A stretch of 64,000 nt of DNA from Jaminaea rosea. Taxonomy: Eukaryota > Basidiomycota > Exobasidiomycetes > Microstromatales. The position numbers and the translations under genes were made by a program. Below, in pieces: positions 20,073 to 32,200 of this stretch; the stretch's first letter is position 1, and each line of letters starts with the position of its first letter. The stretch covers positions 1 through 64,000 of the forward strand of contig NW_020289985.1 of assembly GCF_003144245.1 (NCBI RefSeq). The letters are read 5' to 3'. The notes below the pieces were generated by a model. The model did no database searches. It was not told the DNA's origin and saw only the letters and a program-made list of their open reading frames with translations.

Positions 20073-23000
20073 ATGGCTCGCGGTCGAAGCCATGTCGACC
20101 AACCCTATCGCGACGATGCCAACGCAGATGCGGATGACGACGAGCAGGCGCGCCTCCTCGATGCGGATGCGGGTGCCTCAACCAAGCATCCTACTCGTCA
20201 GGACCAACGTCAAAGAAATCGACGACGACGCTTCTTCTCCCTCTTCTCCAAGCCCCGCACAGCAACGAGCGCGCAAGGTCGCACCATCCCCCTCGGTCAT
20301 CCCTCCGCCTCTCACCCTCGCAATCTAATCCGCAATCAAAAATACACTCCACTCACATTCCTCCCTCTAGTCCTCTACGAGCAGTTCAAATTCTTCTTCA
20401 ACCTCTACTTCCTCCTCGTTGCCCTCTCTCAATTTATCCCCGCGCTCAAGATCGGTTTCCTGGCAACGTACATTGCGCCGTTGAGCTTTGTGCTTGCGGT
20501 TACGATGGGCAAGGAGGGGTGGGACGATTGGGAGAGATGGAAGAGGGATGGGGAAGCCAATGCGAGTGGGTATGAGGTGCTGAGGGCCAGGCAGGGCGGC
20601 GATCCTGATGCGGCGGGGAGAAGGGAGGATCTCGAGGCTGGAGCTCGGAGAGCGCCCCACACGCGCAGTTATCGTGCTACATTGCCCAGCAGTAAGATTC
20701 GAGTGGGAGATTTTGTTGTGCTGCACAAGAATCAGAGGGTGCCCGCCGATCTGGTTTTGCTCAAGACTTGGGCCGGAGATCAGCAACCTCTGAGGGAGGG
20801 GACGCGCGGCGCTGATGCCCGCGAGGAGGAGGAGCGGGATGAGCGCTTTGTGCTGGATGACGATGATGACGATGATGGGGAGGGGGAGGACAACCCCAAA
20901 CACGCAGCTAGCAAGGCTGCTGAAGCGCGCGTGGAGGATCCACAGGCTGGAGGGACGTGCTTCATTCGTACGGATCAGCTGGATGGAGAGACGGATTGTA
21001 AGTTGCGCCTCCATCCCGCCACCACGACGCGCACACGCTGACTACCATGCCTCTCTCACCCGCGCCTTCGCAGGGAAGCTCCGCGTTGCCATCGATGTAA
21101 CGCAGCGCATGTCGGAGAGCGACATCGCCTCGCTGGCTCTGCAACCTGGCCGAGCGACAATCTACGCCGGCCCGCCGATCAAGGACATTCACACCTTCGT
21201 GGGAACATTCACTCTCAATCCCCCGACCCGCGAGCCCAACTCTGCGACACCCGTCGCCACGCTCATTGACGACCCATCCTCTCGGGACGACCCATCCTCT
21301 CGGGACATCCCCCTCGACGCGCAACCTTCCGTCGCTCCTCTCACAGCCGAGAACCTCCTCTGGGCAAATACAGTCCTCGCGGCAGGCTCGGCCATCGGCC
21401 TGGTAGTCTACACTGGCCCCGAAACCCGCGCAGTCCTCAACACGCAATCCCCCACGACCAAAGTGGGTCTCCTCGATTTAGAGATCAACCGACTCTCCAA
21501 AATCCTCTGCGCAGTCACCTTCGCCCTCTCCGTCGGCCTTGTAGCCCTAAACGGGTTTCGCGGCCAGTGGTGGGTGTACATCTTTCGATTCCTCATCCTC
21601 TTTTCCTCGATTATACCCATCTCTCTGAGGGTGAACTTGGACATGGGAAAGACGGTGTACGCGCGGCAGATACAGGGGGATGAAGAGATCCCGGGCACCA
21701 TTGTGAGGACGTCGACTTTGCCCGAGGAACTGGGCAGGATCGAGTACCTGCTGAGCGACAAGACGGGGACGTTGACGCAGAACGAGATGGAGTTGCGCAA
21801 GCTGCACTTGGGAACTATGAGCTACGGGTGGGATACGATGGATGAGGTGGCTACTCAGCTTCGCCATGCACTCGGCGCCAGTAACGCGAATGGCAATGGC
21901 GAGACGCCGGCCAAGTCACCAGGCGTCTCTGCCTCTGCGACGCAACAGTTCTTTCCTCTGGGCTCAGCGGGGGCGACAGGGGGAGCAGGAGGACGCCGCG
22001 ACATGTCGTCGCGCGTGAGGGACGTGGTCCTCGCCCTTGCGCTGTGCCACAATGTCACGCCGGTAAGCAACGCCGATGGGAGCACGACCTACCAGGCCTC
22101 CTCGCCCGACGAGGTGGCCATCGTGCGCTGGACGGAGAGCGTCGGTCTCAGCCTGGTGGAGCGCACCCGCACCAGCATGAAGTTGCGGTCCCACTCCGAC
22201 GGGGCCCTCATTTCTTTCGACATCCTCGAAGTCTTCCCCTTCACTTCGGAGAGCAAGCGTATGGGAATCGTCGTACGCGATCGCTCCGGCGGTTCCTCAG
22301 GCGGCGTCGACTTCTATCAAAAGGGCGCAGACGTGGTCATGTCGCGCATCGTGGCTTCAAACGACTGGCTGGACGAAGAGTGCGGCAACATGGCTCGCGA
22401 GGGGTTGCGCACGTTAGTCGTCGGACGCAAGCGACTGAGCGAGGCGGCTTGGCGCTCCTTCGAAGATAAGTACAGGCAGACGCGCGTACAAGCCTCTCTT
22501 GGCCTCCGGGCGGGCAAGAACGCAGGTGGTGTGCAGAGGGTCATTGCTGAGCATCTGGAGCAGGATCTGGAGCTCCTCGGCGTGACGGGCGTCGAGGACA
22601 AGCTGCAGGAGGACGTCAAGTCTACGCTGGAGTTGCTGCGCAATGCGGGAATCAAAGTGTGGATGCTCACAGGCGACAAGATCGAGACGGCTACGTGTAT
22701 CGCCATCTCGTCCAAACTCGTGTCGCGCGGACAGTACATCCACCAAGTCGCCAAGCTAGGCCAGCAGCAAGCCGCCCCCGCCGCGGCCACCAGCACCTCC
22801 ACCCGCTTCTCGACCGACCTCCCACCGCAGCAGCACATGGACAGCGACGCTGCCGTGCGGGACCTGCTGGCCTTCCTTCGCTCCAACCTCTCCTGCTGCT
22901 TGGTGATAGATGGCGACTCCCTCTCCCTCTGCATGACCCCGCCCTACCGAGACGACTTCATCTCCCTCGCCACCCAACTCTCCGCCGTCGTAGCATGTCG

Positions 23001-23945
23001 CTGCTCCCCCACCCAAAAAGCCGACGTGGCCCGGCAGATCCGTCACTTCACACGCAAACGCGTCGCCTGCATCGGCGATGGCGGAAACGACGTCTCGATG
23101 ATCCTGGCCGCTGATGTCGGGCTCGGCATAGTAGGAAAAGAGGGCATGCAAGCCAGCTTGGCCGCTGACTTCTCCCTGGTGCAGTTTAGCCACGTCACCA
23201 AGCTCCTCGTCTGGCACGGTCGTAACTCGTACAAACGCAGCGCCAAGCTAGCCCAATTTGTCATCCATCGCGGACTGATCATCTCGATCATCCAGGCAGT
23301 CTTTTCCGCCATCTTCTATTTCGCGCCAATCGCCCTCTACCAGGGTTGGCTCATGGTGGGCTACGCGACCGTGTACACTATGGCGCCCGTATTCAGCTTG
23401 GTCCTCGATCGCGACGTCAGCGAGGATTTGGCGTTGCTCTACCCGGAGCTCTACCGCGACCTGACAAAGGGACGCAGCTTGACGGCAAAGACGTTTGCGA
23501 GTTGGCTGGCCATCTCCGTCTACCAGGGAGGGGCCATCATGCTGCTCAGCCTGTATCTGTTCGAGGCAGAGTTCCTCAACATCGTCGCCATCTCCTTTAC
23601 GGCGTTGGTGCTCAACGAGCTGGTCATGGTCGCCTTGGAGATCACGACGTGGCATGTCTATATGGTCATGAGCGAGGTGGCCACACTGGCCGTCTATGTA
23701 GGCAGCATGAGCGTTTTGCCAGAGTACTTTGGTGAGTGGAGCGAGGCGTAAGGCGAGGTGACGTGGTTCTTCTCTGACTTTTTCCTTCGCTTGCTGCTCG
23801 CACAGATCTGTCCTTCGTTCTGACGACGACTTTCCTCTGGAAGACGGCCCTCATAGTGGCGGTCTCCTCGCTGCCCCTCTACGTGATCAAAGTAGCGCAG
23901 AATAGGCTGAGCCCGCCGAGCTACTCCAAGCTGTCCGTCGCGTAG
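20073..23945 (+). CDS. NEO1: P4-type ATPase, Neo1/ATP9 family phospholipid flippase
   Basis: Predicted aminophospholipid flippase of Golgi or endosomal membranes. Three exons (20073-20997, 21074-23731, 23806-23945) give 1240 residues. The first intron splits the DGETDWKLR motif and the last falls in the conserved EYF-DLSF near the C-terminus. Other marks: [21 protein letters not shown] before the first membrane helices, the phosphorylation site DKTGT at about 537, and hinge GDGGNDVSM with the following LAADFS. The short C-terminal tail and the total length fit Neo1/ATP9 rather than the Dnf/Drs2 group; Neo1 works without a Cdc50 partner. Oddities are an acidic insert at about 275-295 and a 20-base tandem duplication (DDPSSR twice, near 21270-21309). 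An upstream in-frame ATG at 19965 is possible. Confidence 0.93.
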
Positions 23946-24036
23946 CGTGTAGCGCGTCACGCGTAGCCTCGTCTTGCAATGCAGGGCAGAAATCGCTCAA
24001 CTCGATCGACCGTGTGATGTGCATCTCGTCGTGTGA

Positions 24037-26245
24037 TCAAGCTGCTCGCCCTCTCCCTCTCCCTCCTCCTCCGCCGCCTCCTCTGCCCCTCTGCTGCTGT
24101 CGCTCCCTCCATCCCATGCCAATGCCAATCGCACTCCTCTGAGGCCCACTGAGCGTCTCACTCCCGCTCTCCACGCTCACGCGCACAGGGCCGCCGGCTC
24201 CCAGCCCCGTCGTTGCGTGCGCGTGCGCGCCGGCTGAGATAACGGTACCGGTGGAGACATAGGGGTACGGGATGGCAGTGCTGGAGTTATTGCTGTTGCT
24301 GTTGTGCGGCGAGGCGGTGGAGAAGGGGACGTCGGGCGAGGAGGGCGCACCAGTACCGTACGGTGAAGCTTGCATGTTACGCCTTGGCCCCACACCCAAG
24401 CCGCGGGGTAGATGAGCGTGTTCCTCGTCTCGTCGAGGTCCCGCCGGCGAGAGGCTCAATGCGGCCATCCCTGGCTCCGTCTCTCCACCCGGGCACGCCT
24501 GCGCATGCTGCTCACGCACCGGATTCCCCGGCGGAGTCTTCGGCCTCAGCGAATCGACCGCCTCACTGAAGGGCACGACGTTCCTTCTCTCCCCGAGCGG
24601 GCATCCCACGGGATCCACCTTGAACCTCGCATCATAGCGCGTTTTCTCGTACTCCTCGCCATGCCCCTGCCATCCCGGTGCATCAGGCCCGAGGGCTGCC
24701 GCATGCCCTACCGTAAGCCATCCAGGCCTCAGGTTTCGATTGGTCCCAAAGAGCTCGATTCGGCGCGTGCCCTGGCAGAAGTTCTCGATGATGTTGTAAA
24801 GCTCAGGGGGTTTGAGACGAAGATCTATGGGGCCCTGCCCGCCTGGAAGGGAGGAGGAGCCGTCCCAGAAGAGGACGTCCGTGTCCACATTGCAGTGCAC
24901 GTAGTTGCCGTCTTTACTGCGGCGGACTGTTCCCTGGAAGTTGGCGAAGAATAAGGGCAATCAGTTTACGCCCGCCGCCCCCTCGCCTCGCTCCCCCGCA
25001 TGCACGCACCCTCATTCCCATCAAGCAATGCACGGCACTCGTAGCGAATACGCCTCCTCCCTTGCCCGCGATTCGAGGAGCAGGCTGACCCTCCGGGCTA
25101 GTAAGACACCACGTAATGACTTCGCATCGCCTGTACCCCCATCGAGCGAGCGTCTCGCGTCCCCGCTCTAGACCATCGGAGCTGGAGGGGCCGACCCAGA
25201 GGAAGACGAAGCTGGGCGAGCGAGAGGAGCGAGGAGGGTGAATGAGTGAGGGAGCAGAGGCGGTCAAAAAGAGGCGGGGCAGAAGCGCTCTCACCTCTCT
25301 TTCGCGGCCAAGAGTGAGATGGGCAGCTCGCTGATTTGGGACCAGGACCAGGTTTTGGTGGATTCAGAGTTGTTCGAGCTCGGGACTGAGGACCATTCTG
25401 GCAGAGGGGTCGGGATGGGCAGGGGATGAACTCAGCTTAGCTCAGCTCTCTCCTGAAGCGCGCGCGCGCGGCGCCTCACCATAGCAGTTCAGCGGAGGAT
25501 CGATGAGGACTACGTCGTACTTGACTGGCATTAGGGTTGCGAGGTGGAAGGGCGAGCTGGGCGACTGCGCAGCCTTGACTGGTGGTGGTGGACCCAGCGT
25601 GTCACGCAGGTCTGCGCAGAGGTACGTCGGCGGAATAGCAGAAGCATTGATGAGATCGCGCTTGAGGTCGAGGAGGTGACGCAGTCGAGGGTATCTGTGA
25701 GCGAGGAAACGGAGAGGCTCAGCGAATGGGAGCTTGGTTTGCTGCGTTCGGGTGACACCCACTCTGCAAAGCGCGTCTCGAGGGATCGATTGCGCACTGC
25801 ATTGGCTGGCAATTCGGTCAAGCCTGACCTCACGTAGTTCCACGATTGGTCTGGGCGAAGCGTTTGTTCGTCTGGGAACTGGCGGCGGGGCAAACGTCAC
25901 CTCGTCAGCTCAGCATCCTCCTCGACCTCGAGCGAGCTGTACTCGCACCCGCGCACCCACATATGCTGGTCCAAAGGCAGCTTCCACTCGCCTGCGATGC
26001 TTCGTCCACTCGTCGCCCTCCTCTTTCGCCTCCTCCAACCGCGCTACCGCCGTACTCGTCGAAGCTACCTCGCTCGCTGGGCCGAAGCGCTGCCAGAGCT
26101 CGTGATCCCGCAATGAACGACCGTTGAGCGGCAGTGGGGCAGGAGCTCGCTCTCCGCTCTTCAAGCTTGGGTGCTCGCTCAGCAGCTTCTCCCTCAATCG
26201 TATATGCCGATCGTGAGCCGCTGCGACGACGGCGACGTCGACCAT
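24037..26245 (-). CDS. METTL14/Kar4-family MT-A70 protein
   Basis: Member of the METTL14/Kar4 branch of MT-A70 proteins. These partner METTL3/Ime4 in mRNA N6-adenosine methylation; yeast Kar4 also acts in mating transcription. Six exons (25961-26245, 25763-25878, 25480-25694, 25295-25397, 25010-25211, 24037-24933) join in phase to 605 residues. Family segments in order: RFAEYPRLRHLLDLKRDLI, VVLIDPPLNCYEW at about 195-207, SFVFLWVG, RWGYRRCEVITW, HCLMGMRGTVRRSKDG, and IELFGTNRNLRPGWLTVG. The tail is an RG/Gly-rich repeat, as in METTL14. The active-site-like motif is DPPL, between catalytic DPPW (METTL3) and degenerate EPPL (METTL14), so a non-catalytic RNA-binding partner is likely. No METTL3 homolog is in the window. 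The exon 1 to exon 2 junction is the weakest. Confidence 0.88.
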
Positions 26246-27065
26246 GATCTGGCGGATGGAGCAAAAGTCAAAGCTGCCTCGCTGCCTCGCTCGCTCGTCT
26301 CTCCGTTCATCATTGCTCTCTGTCCGCCCATCTCCTCGCTCGCCCGCCCGGGACTTGCTCCACTTCTGGATCAGCCGCGCGGAGAGCAACACGGATGAGT
26401 GACAAGTCAAAGTCAAGCCGAAGCTGCCGAGACGGCGGGCGGCGGGCGCGAGGAGGAGAGAAAGGAGGTGGCTTGGACGCGTGCAGGCAAAGAAGCATCT
26501 GCGAATCCTCAGTTCAACTGCTTCAGCGCCAGAGGCGAGACGTTGATGGGTGGGGAAAGTGCACGCACGCACAAACGCACGCACAAACGCACGCACGACT
26601 GCACTTCGGCGACCTCCTTGCCTTTGGACTTGGATCGAGATGCCTGCCAAGCAAGCGTGTAAGCTGTTTGCTCGTTGGCATGCCCATTCTCCTGCTCAGC
26701 TGGACCCCTCCGCTCGAGCTCACTCAACAAACTGCTCACGGATGGATGTGGGCGTCACCGACGTGAGCTGGCTGGGTGGCTCCTGTGAGCTGTGCGCTCG
26801 CGCCCTGCCAAGGAGCGGCAGTCGAATAGACTTCGTTCGGTCTGTCAACACAACTCCGCTCGTCGTCGAGTCTCCTCGCCCTGAGACTTGACTTTCTTTA
26901 TCTACCTGCTCATCGTCACCTTGAATCTTGTCCTCCTCCTCACCACTTCTACCACTCTCACTCCCTGTCACCCTCTCCACTCTCTCTCCCCCTCCCCTTC
27001 CCCATTCCCTCACCCCATCGCCGCCCTCACACTCTTTTTACACGCCTCGCTTCGCGTCGCCCATC
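26246..27065. other. Divergent intergenic region, 0.8 kb
   Basis: Shared upstream region of the METTL14-like gene (-) and the aspartic protease (+). It contains a degenerate ACGCACAA-type tandem repeat at about 26562-26599. Pyrimidine-rich sequence just upstream of the protease ATG (about 26926-27030) resembles a typical fungal core promoter or 5' UTR. I see no further gene. Confidence 0.45.
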
Positions 27066-28532
27066 ATGCGCTCCACCTTCCTTACCCTGCTCCTGTTGAT
27101 CCTCTCTACGAGCACCACATTCGTTTACGCCCACGCCGACGCCCACGCCCACCAGCAGCCTCACTCGCACGGCCTCGCCCGCCGCTCCCAACGCGACTCG
27201 GCAGTCATCCACATCCCCCTCGAGAAGCGCTCCCCTGCCCCCTCGGCGCACCCTCTCGCCCTCATCAAGTCCCAAGTCTCAGGCCTCTCCCGCAAGTACG
27301 GGAAGAATGTCGCCGCCTTTCGCAAGAACAAGCCCGGTCGCGTCAACCCCGACATCAATGGTACGGTCATCGACGTTCCCGCGCTCGACGTCATCGCCAA
27401 CGTGACCGACGCCCTCAATGCTACGATGATTCGTCATGACGTCGGCGATCTCGTGGGCGAGCTGCTCGAGGGTCGATCTACCAGCGGGACGGGCTCCCTC
27501 ACACCTACGTCCGACTACGGCATGTGGACGGGAAGCATCAAAATCGGCACGCCCGGCGTCGATGTGCGAGTCAACTTCGACACCGGATCAGCCGACACTG
27601 TCCTGAACCTGAACCAGGGGTACGACCCCTCCAAGTCCTCCACGGCTCGCAAGACCAACAAGAGCTTCACAGTACGCTACGCCGATCACAGCGGGGAGGG
27701 AGGCACAATCTACAACGAGACTGTGTCCTTCGCAGGCAAGAAGGCAAAGGGCCAGGCCATCGGCGTCCCCTCCTGGTCGAGCTTCGCAGCCAGCGACCCA
27801 GGTATCGTAGGCATGGCGTTCCAGTCCGTCTCGTCCTTCAACCGTCGTCCCCTCCTCCAGACACTCAGGCGCTACGACTCCATCCCGCGAGCCATGTTCG
27901 GCGTAGCGCTCAGCCGCACGGCGAGCAAGGCCGAGCTGCGTATTGGCGGCTACAACCCCAGCAAGATCAAGTCAGGCAACTCGATCAACTGGGTGCCTGT
28001 CGACAACAGCGGTGGGTTCTGGACGGTCACGGCTAGCAAGACCAACCTTGCGCAGGGCAGCACATCTGGTTCGCTCGGCAGCCGTAAGCTCATCCTTGAC
28101 ACGGGGACAACGCTCATTTTTGGCTCCACGGCAGACGTTAAGGTGCGCTCCTACCCCGTTCTTCCCTTCTCTCTCTCTCTCAGTTCAGCTAACCCATTCC
28201 TACCTCTCTCCCCATTGCCCCCGCCGCAGCAACTCTTCAACGCGAACAACATCGAAATCTCCAACCAAGGAGACTATGTAGCTGGAATCTACTCGGGCAA
28301 TACTCCCCCCTCGCTCAGCTTCACCATCGGCGGAAAGACGTACAGCCTGAGTGGCGACGTGATGAACATGGGTCAGGCGTCCACAGGCAAGTACTACGTC
28401 AGTATAGTCGGGAGCGACTCGCTGGGTCTCAAGAGCGGCGAGTGGTTGGTAGGAGACACCTTCTTCTCCAAGGTCTACTCGGTATTCGATGCGGATCGTA
28501 CCAGGGTCGGGTTGGCCTATGGCAACTTCTAA
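27066..28532 (+). CDS. Secreted pepsin-like aspartic protease
   Basis: Family A1 protease, made as a secreted precursor. The ATG at 27066 is chosen because it opens a clear signal peptide (RSTFLTLLLLILSTSTTFVYA); the frame extends upstream without one. Two exons (27066-28142, 28230-28532) give 459 residues. A propeptide with a Lys-Arg site (LEKRSPAP, about residue 58) precedes the mature enzyme. Catalytic motifs are DTGS at about 172 and DTGT at about 345; VRYADHSGEGG is the flap region. The mature part contains no cysteine, so the usual disulphides are absent. Residues after DTGS are ADTVLN rather than the usual SDLWV. There is no C-terminal GPI signal or transmembrane segment. The 87-base intron is a multiple of three and stop-free, so retained transcripts would stay in frame. 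Confidence 0.9.
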   Translation: MRSTFLTLLLLILSTSTTFVYAHADAHAHQQPHSHGLARRSQRDSAVIHIPLEKRSPAPSAHPLALIKSQVSGLSRKYGKNVAAFRKNKPGRVNPDINGTVIDVPALDVIANVTDALNATMIRHDVGDLVGELLEGRSTSGTGSLTPTSDYGMWTGSIKIGTPGVDVRVNFDTGSADTVLNLNQGYDPSKSSTARKTNKSFTVRYADHSGEGGTIYNETVSFAGKKAKGQAIGVPSWSSFAASDPGIVGMAFQSVSSFNRRPLLQTLRRYDSIPRAMFGVALSRTASKAELRIGGYNPSKIKSGNSINWVPVDNSGGFWTVTASKTNLAQGSTSGSLGSRKLILDTGTTLIFGSTADVKVRSYPVLPFSLSLSSANPFLPLSPLPPPQQLFNANNIEISNQGDYVAGIYSGNTPPSLSFTIGGKTYSLSGDVMNMGQASTGKYYVSIVGSDSLGLKSGEWLVGDTFFSKVYSVFDADRTRVGLAYGNF

Positions 28533-29202
28533 GACAGCCATTCGCGTCCCGCTGGCTTGTCAGCTGCTGCTGCTCCATCATGTTTGTCGTCACTCGTTAC
28601 AGGCTGGTCACCGTTCCCGGGAAGAGTCTCTGCGATCCGTTCCCATCCAATCATCATCATCATGATCACACCATTTTGCGGCGCAGTGCGCAAAGATTGC
28701 GCGAAGATTGGCGATGGCGGGCGAGCGTGCGTGCCTCTAGGCATGAGCATTTGGAGTGCCAAGCTACAGGAGGAAGAAGCGCCGCGCCGCGCCGCAGCGG
28801 GCCGGTATTGGCTACACAACCCGGTCGGCGGCGATATGGCCGGCGGGTATTGGCCTTGCCTTGTCTCGTGCGGTTGGGCTCGCCCCACGGGCTCGCGCGT
28901 TCCTGAGAAGTCGTCGCAGCAGCAAACTGCATCCAATAACTTGCCGTGCGTGCTCGAGGGACGATCCGCAAATGGGACATGGCGAGATTAGATGTGGATG
29001 TCAGGGGGGTGGAGAGTCGATGCAGCTGACCTTGACCTTGACCTTGCCTTGTCATTGTCCCTTGCCATCACACTCACGCCTCGCTGGCATCGAGCGCGAG
29101 TATCCGCTGTGTCCCCCCCACCACCAGAAGTACCTGCTCCACCCTCTCCCTCCTCCCTGCACCCACAGCCCAAAGCTCTCATCTCGGCCTCACTAGCCCG
29201 CA
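28533..29202. other. Intergenic region, 670 bases
   Basis: Between the protease and the downstream OPT transporter on the same strand. A TTGACC-type hexamer is repeated near 29028-29053. No convincing open frame or RNA gene is seen. Confidence 0.45.
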
Positions 29203-32200
29203 ATGAGCGGTCACGCCCCTTCGCACTCTCATGCCTACCAGCTGCACACACTCAACAAGGACGGCACCTACCTTCGCGCCCCCACGGCGGAGCGTTCGGT
29301 GACGAACTTGACTCCCGGCTCTTCCCGCGGCTACACCGACCACGATCATGACCATGACCACAAGGGGTCGGAAGTAACGTCTGCCTCGGACCTGCACAAG
29401 ACTCCCTCTGCGTCTCGATCTGATATGCTGCAGCCGGGGGTCGCGGGTAGTTGGGGTGGGGCAGGCGGAGCAATGAGGAATGGGACGGCCGCCACTGGTG
29501 GCGGCGGTGCTGGTGGTGGTGGTGGTGGGATGGCGGGACGTGCAGACGGGTCGGGAGAGGAGGGAGGGGATCCTATCATCTCGACAGGGATGGATGTCAG
29601 CCTTTACTTGGTCAGCTTCGTCGATGAAGGGGATCCGGCACTCACGTTCCGGGGATTCGTGCTGGGTAACTTCTTCCTCTTGCTCAGTAGCGTCGTTGGT
29701 TATGTGAGTGTGGTCCGCTTCGCCCCGCTCCGTGCAGTAGGCGCGACGCTGACATGCTTCATGCTTCCTGACTGGGCTGCGACGCAGATTTATTCGCTCA
29801 AGCCCGTGACCATCCAGCTGTCTCAGGTGTTCATCCAACTGGCCATTTGGATTCTGGGGATGGGATGGGCAAAGCTATTGCCGACGACGCAGTGCATTCG
29901 ACGTAGCTCTCGTTTTGCCTTGTGAGTTCGCGCATCCTCGCTCTGGCCGCAGCACATCGCACTGACTCCCCCCGCCTTTTGCACGCACGCAGCCTCAAGC
30001 CTTTCATTCGCTTCATCAACCCCGGCCCTTTCGGCCTCAAGGAGCACGTAGTGGCCACGATTATCGGCACCTCGGGGCTGAATGGAGCAGCAGGGGTCGA
30101 TACGCTGGCGACTATGAAGCTCTTCTACGGGGCGCGGATCACGCCCTTGATGGCTGTGCTTGGCTTGTTCTCCGTGGGGATCATGGGCGTCGGGTGAGTA
30201 GCGCAATTGTTTGCGAGGAGCAAAGGCCTAGATCGATCCGGCGAGCTGACCATTCGCGCCCGCGCCGGGACTCGCGACAGGCTGGTCGGCCTGCTTCGCC
30301 CCCTCATCATCTACCCGTCGAGCGCAGTCTACTACTACACCTTACCCATGGTAAGTACCGCTTCCTTCCCTTCACCCTGCCTACGCTCAGTCTGACTTCT
30401 CCGTGCGCACGTACAGGTCGCCATCTTCGAAATGCTCCACCACGAAGCCCGGGGTAATCGCGTGCGGAACTTCTGCCTCTGCTTCTTCGGTACCTGCCTC
30501 TGGGAGCCCATTGCGGCCTACATTGCCCCTATCCTCAATGGGGTCAGCCTACCCTGTATCGCCAGCATACACTCCCCCATGCGCATTCGCAAGCATGTTG
30601 CACGCATCTTTGGTGGAGCGTCGGCGAACCAGGGGATGGGCTACTTCAGCTTGAGCTTTGACCCGCAGTACGTTAGTCCGTGTGAGTTGCGCGAGCTACC
30701 GCAAGGCATGCCGTACAGGCAGACACTGACATGGCGTGGCTCGTCCCTCTGGCCCGACAATGTAACGCACCGTATCGTATCGCGCCGCCGCAGCCAACTT
30801 CGCCGGCTTCCCCATCAAATGGCAATCCAACTACTGGGGCGGCATGTGGCTCGGAGGTCTCTTTATCCTCCTCATCTACTACACCGACTCCTTTTCCGCC
30901 AAGACCTTCCCCTTCCTCTCTGCCTCCCTCTTCACCTCTGAGGGGAAACCTTACCCTCAAGACGAGGTCTTCGGCCAAGGAAGCTGGGAGTTGAATGAAG
31001 GGGCACTGGCAAAGTATGGCACACCGAGATTGACGGGTAGTGGAGTTTGGGCATTTTTCTGTCAGCTTGCTGCGATTGGAGCCTTGTTCACGCATGTGGG
31101 ACTGTTCATGGGCAGGGATATGGTCGGGTTTGTGCGCGAGCATCTTACGGGGCAGCATCATGATCCGCACTATGTGGCCATGAAGGGCAAATACAAGGAG
31201 GTTCCGCAGTAAGTGCCGCTTGCGCGCGACTACGGAGTGGCTCCTGGTCGTTGTTCCTTGCTCATTGTAGCTCGCTCGCGCCGCACAGGTGGTGGTACCT
31301 CGGCCTCTTCGGCCTAGCAATCATCGCCGCCTTCATTACAGTCACGCAGGCGCACACTACCCTCCCCGCGTGGGGGCTGCTCGTCGCGCTCCTAGTCGGA
31401 ATAACCATCACGCCTATCAGCGCCATGATCTACTCGCAGTATGGCTCCAGCGTGGCCACCAATATGTGTGGGTGCACCGCAGAGAGGGCGAAAGAAGATT
31501 CTCTCATGCCGTACTGATGTAGCTGCGCCCATGCCCCGCCCGCAGTCTCGAAGATGATCGCGGGAGCGGTGCACCCTGGCAGGCCTGTCGCGAATCTGTG
31601 GTTCTCAAACTACTGCCATCAGCTGGTGAGTGCGCGGAGAGGAACATATGGTACCGTGACACACCGCAGCAGCTGGCTGACCTTGCCGCTCCTGATTCGC
31701 ACGCTACAGGTCGCAATTACCGTCGATCTGGCCGACTACCAGAAGTTGGCCATCTACCTGAAGGTGTGGCAAGTCGCAATCAGCACGCCCACTTGGCCTC
31801 ACCCTGCTCATCCTCCTTCTTCTCGCCCACCCACGCAGGTCCCACACCGCGTAGCCATGATTTCGCAATGCTACGCCACCATCGCCGGTTCCTACCTGGG
31901 CTGGGCGATCCTGTCCGTTCTGGTCCAGAATAAGCGGGAGATCCTCCTCGACCCAGTGGGGGATAATCAGTGGTCCGGTGCGTGCCCCAGATTCCTGCCC
32001 CGATAGACCGGCCTCGTACTGTAGACACTGCTGCTGACTCCTGCTCTTCACTCACCACCTCACCTGCACACCCCTCCTCCCTTCGTCCCGGCCGGGCACG
32101 CGCAGGCGGCCACCTCCAAGGAATGAACGCGCAAGCCATCGAGTGGTCTCTTGCCCGCCAAGTATTCTCCGTGCACCCAGGCAAACCCGCTACGCACTAC

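Noticed and set aside
26562-26599. ACGCACAA-type repeat considered as a binding-site array
   Set aside because: A simple degenerate microsatellite in a promoter; nothing links it to a factor.
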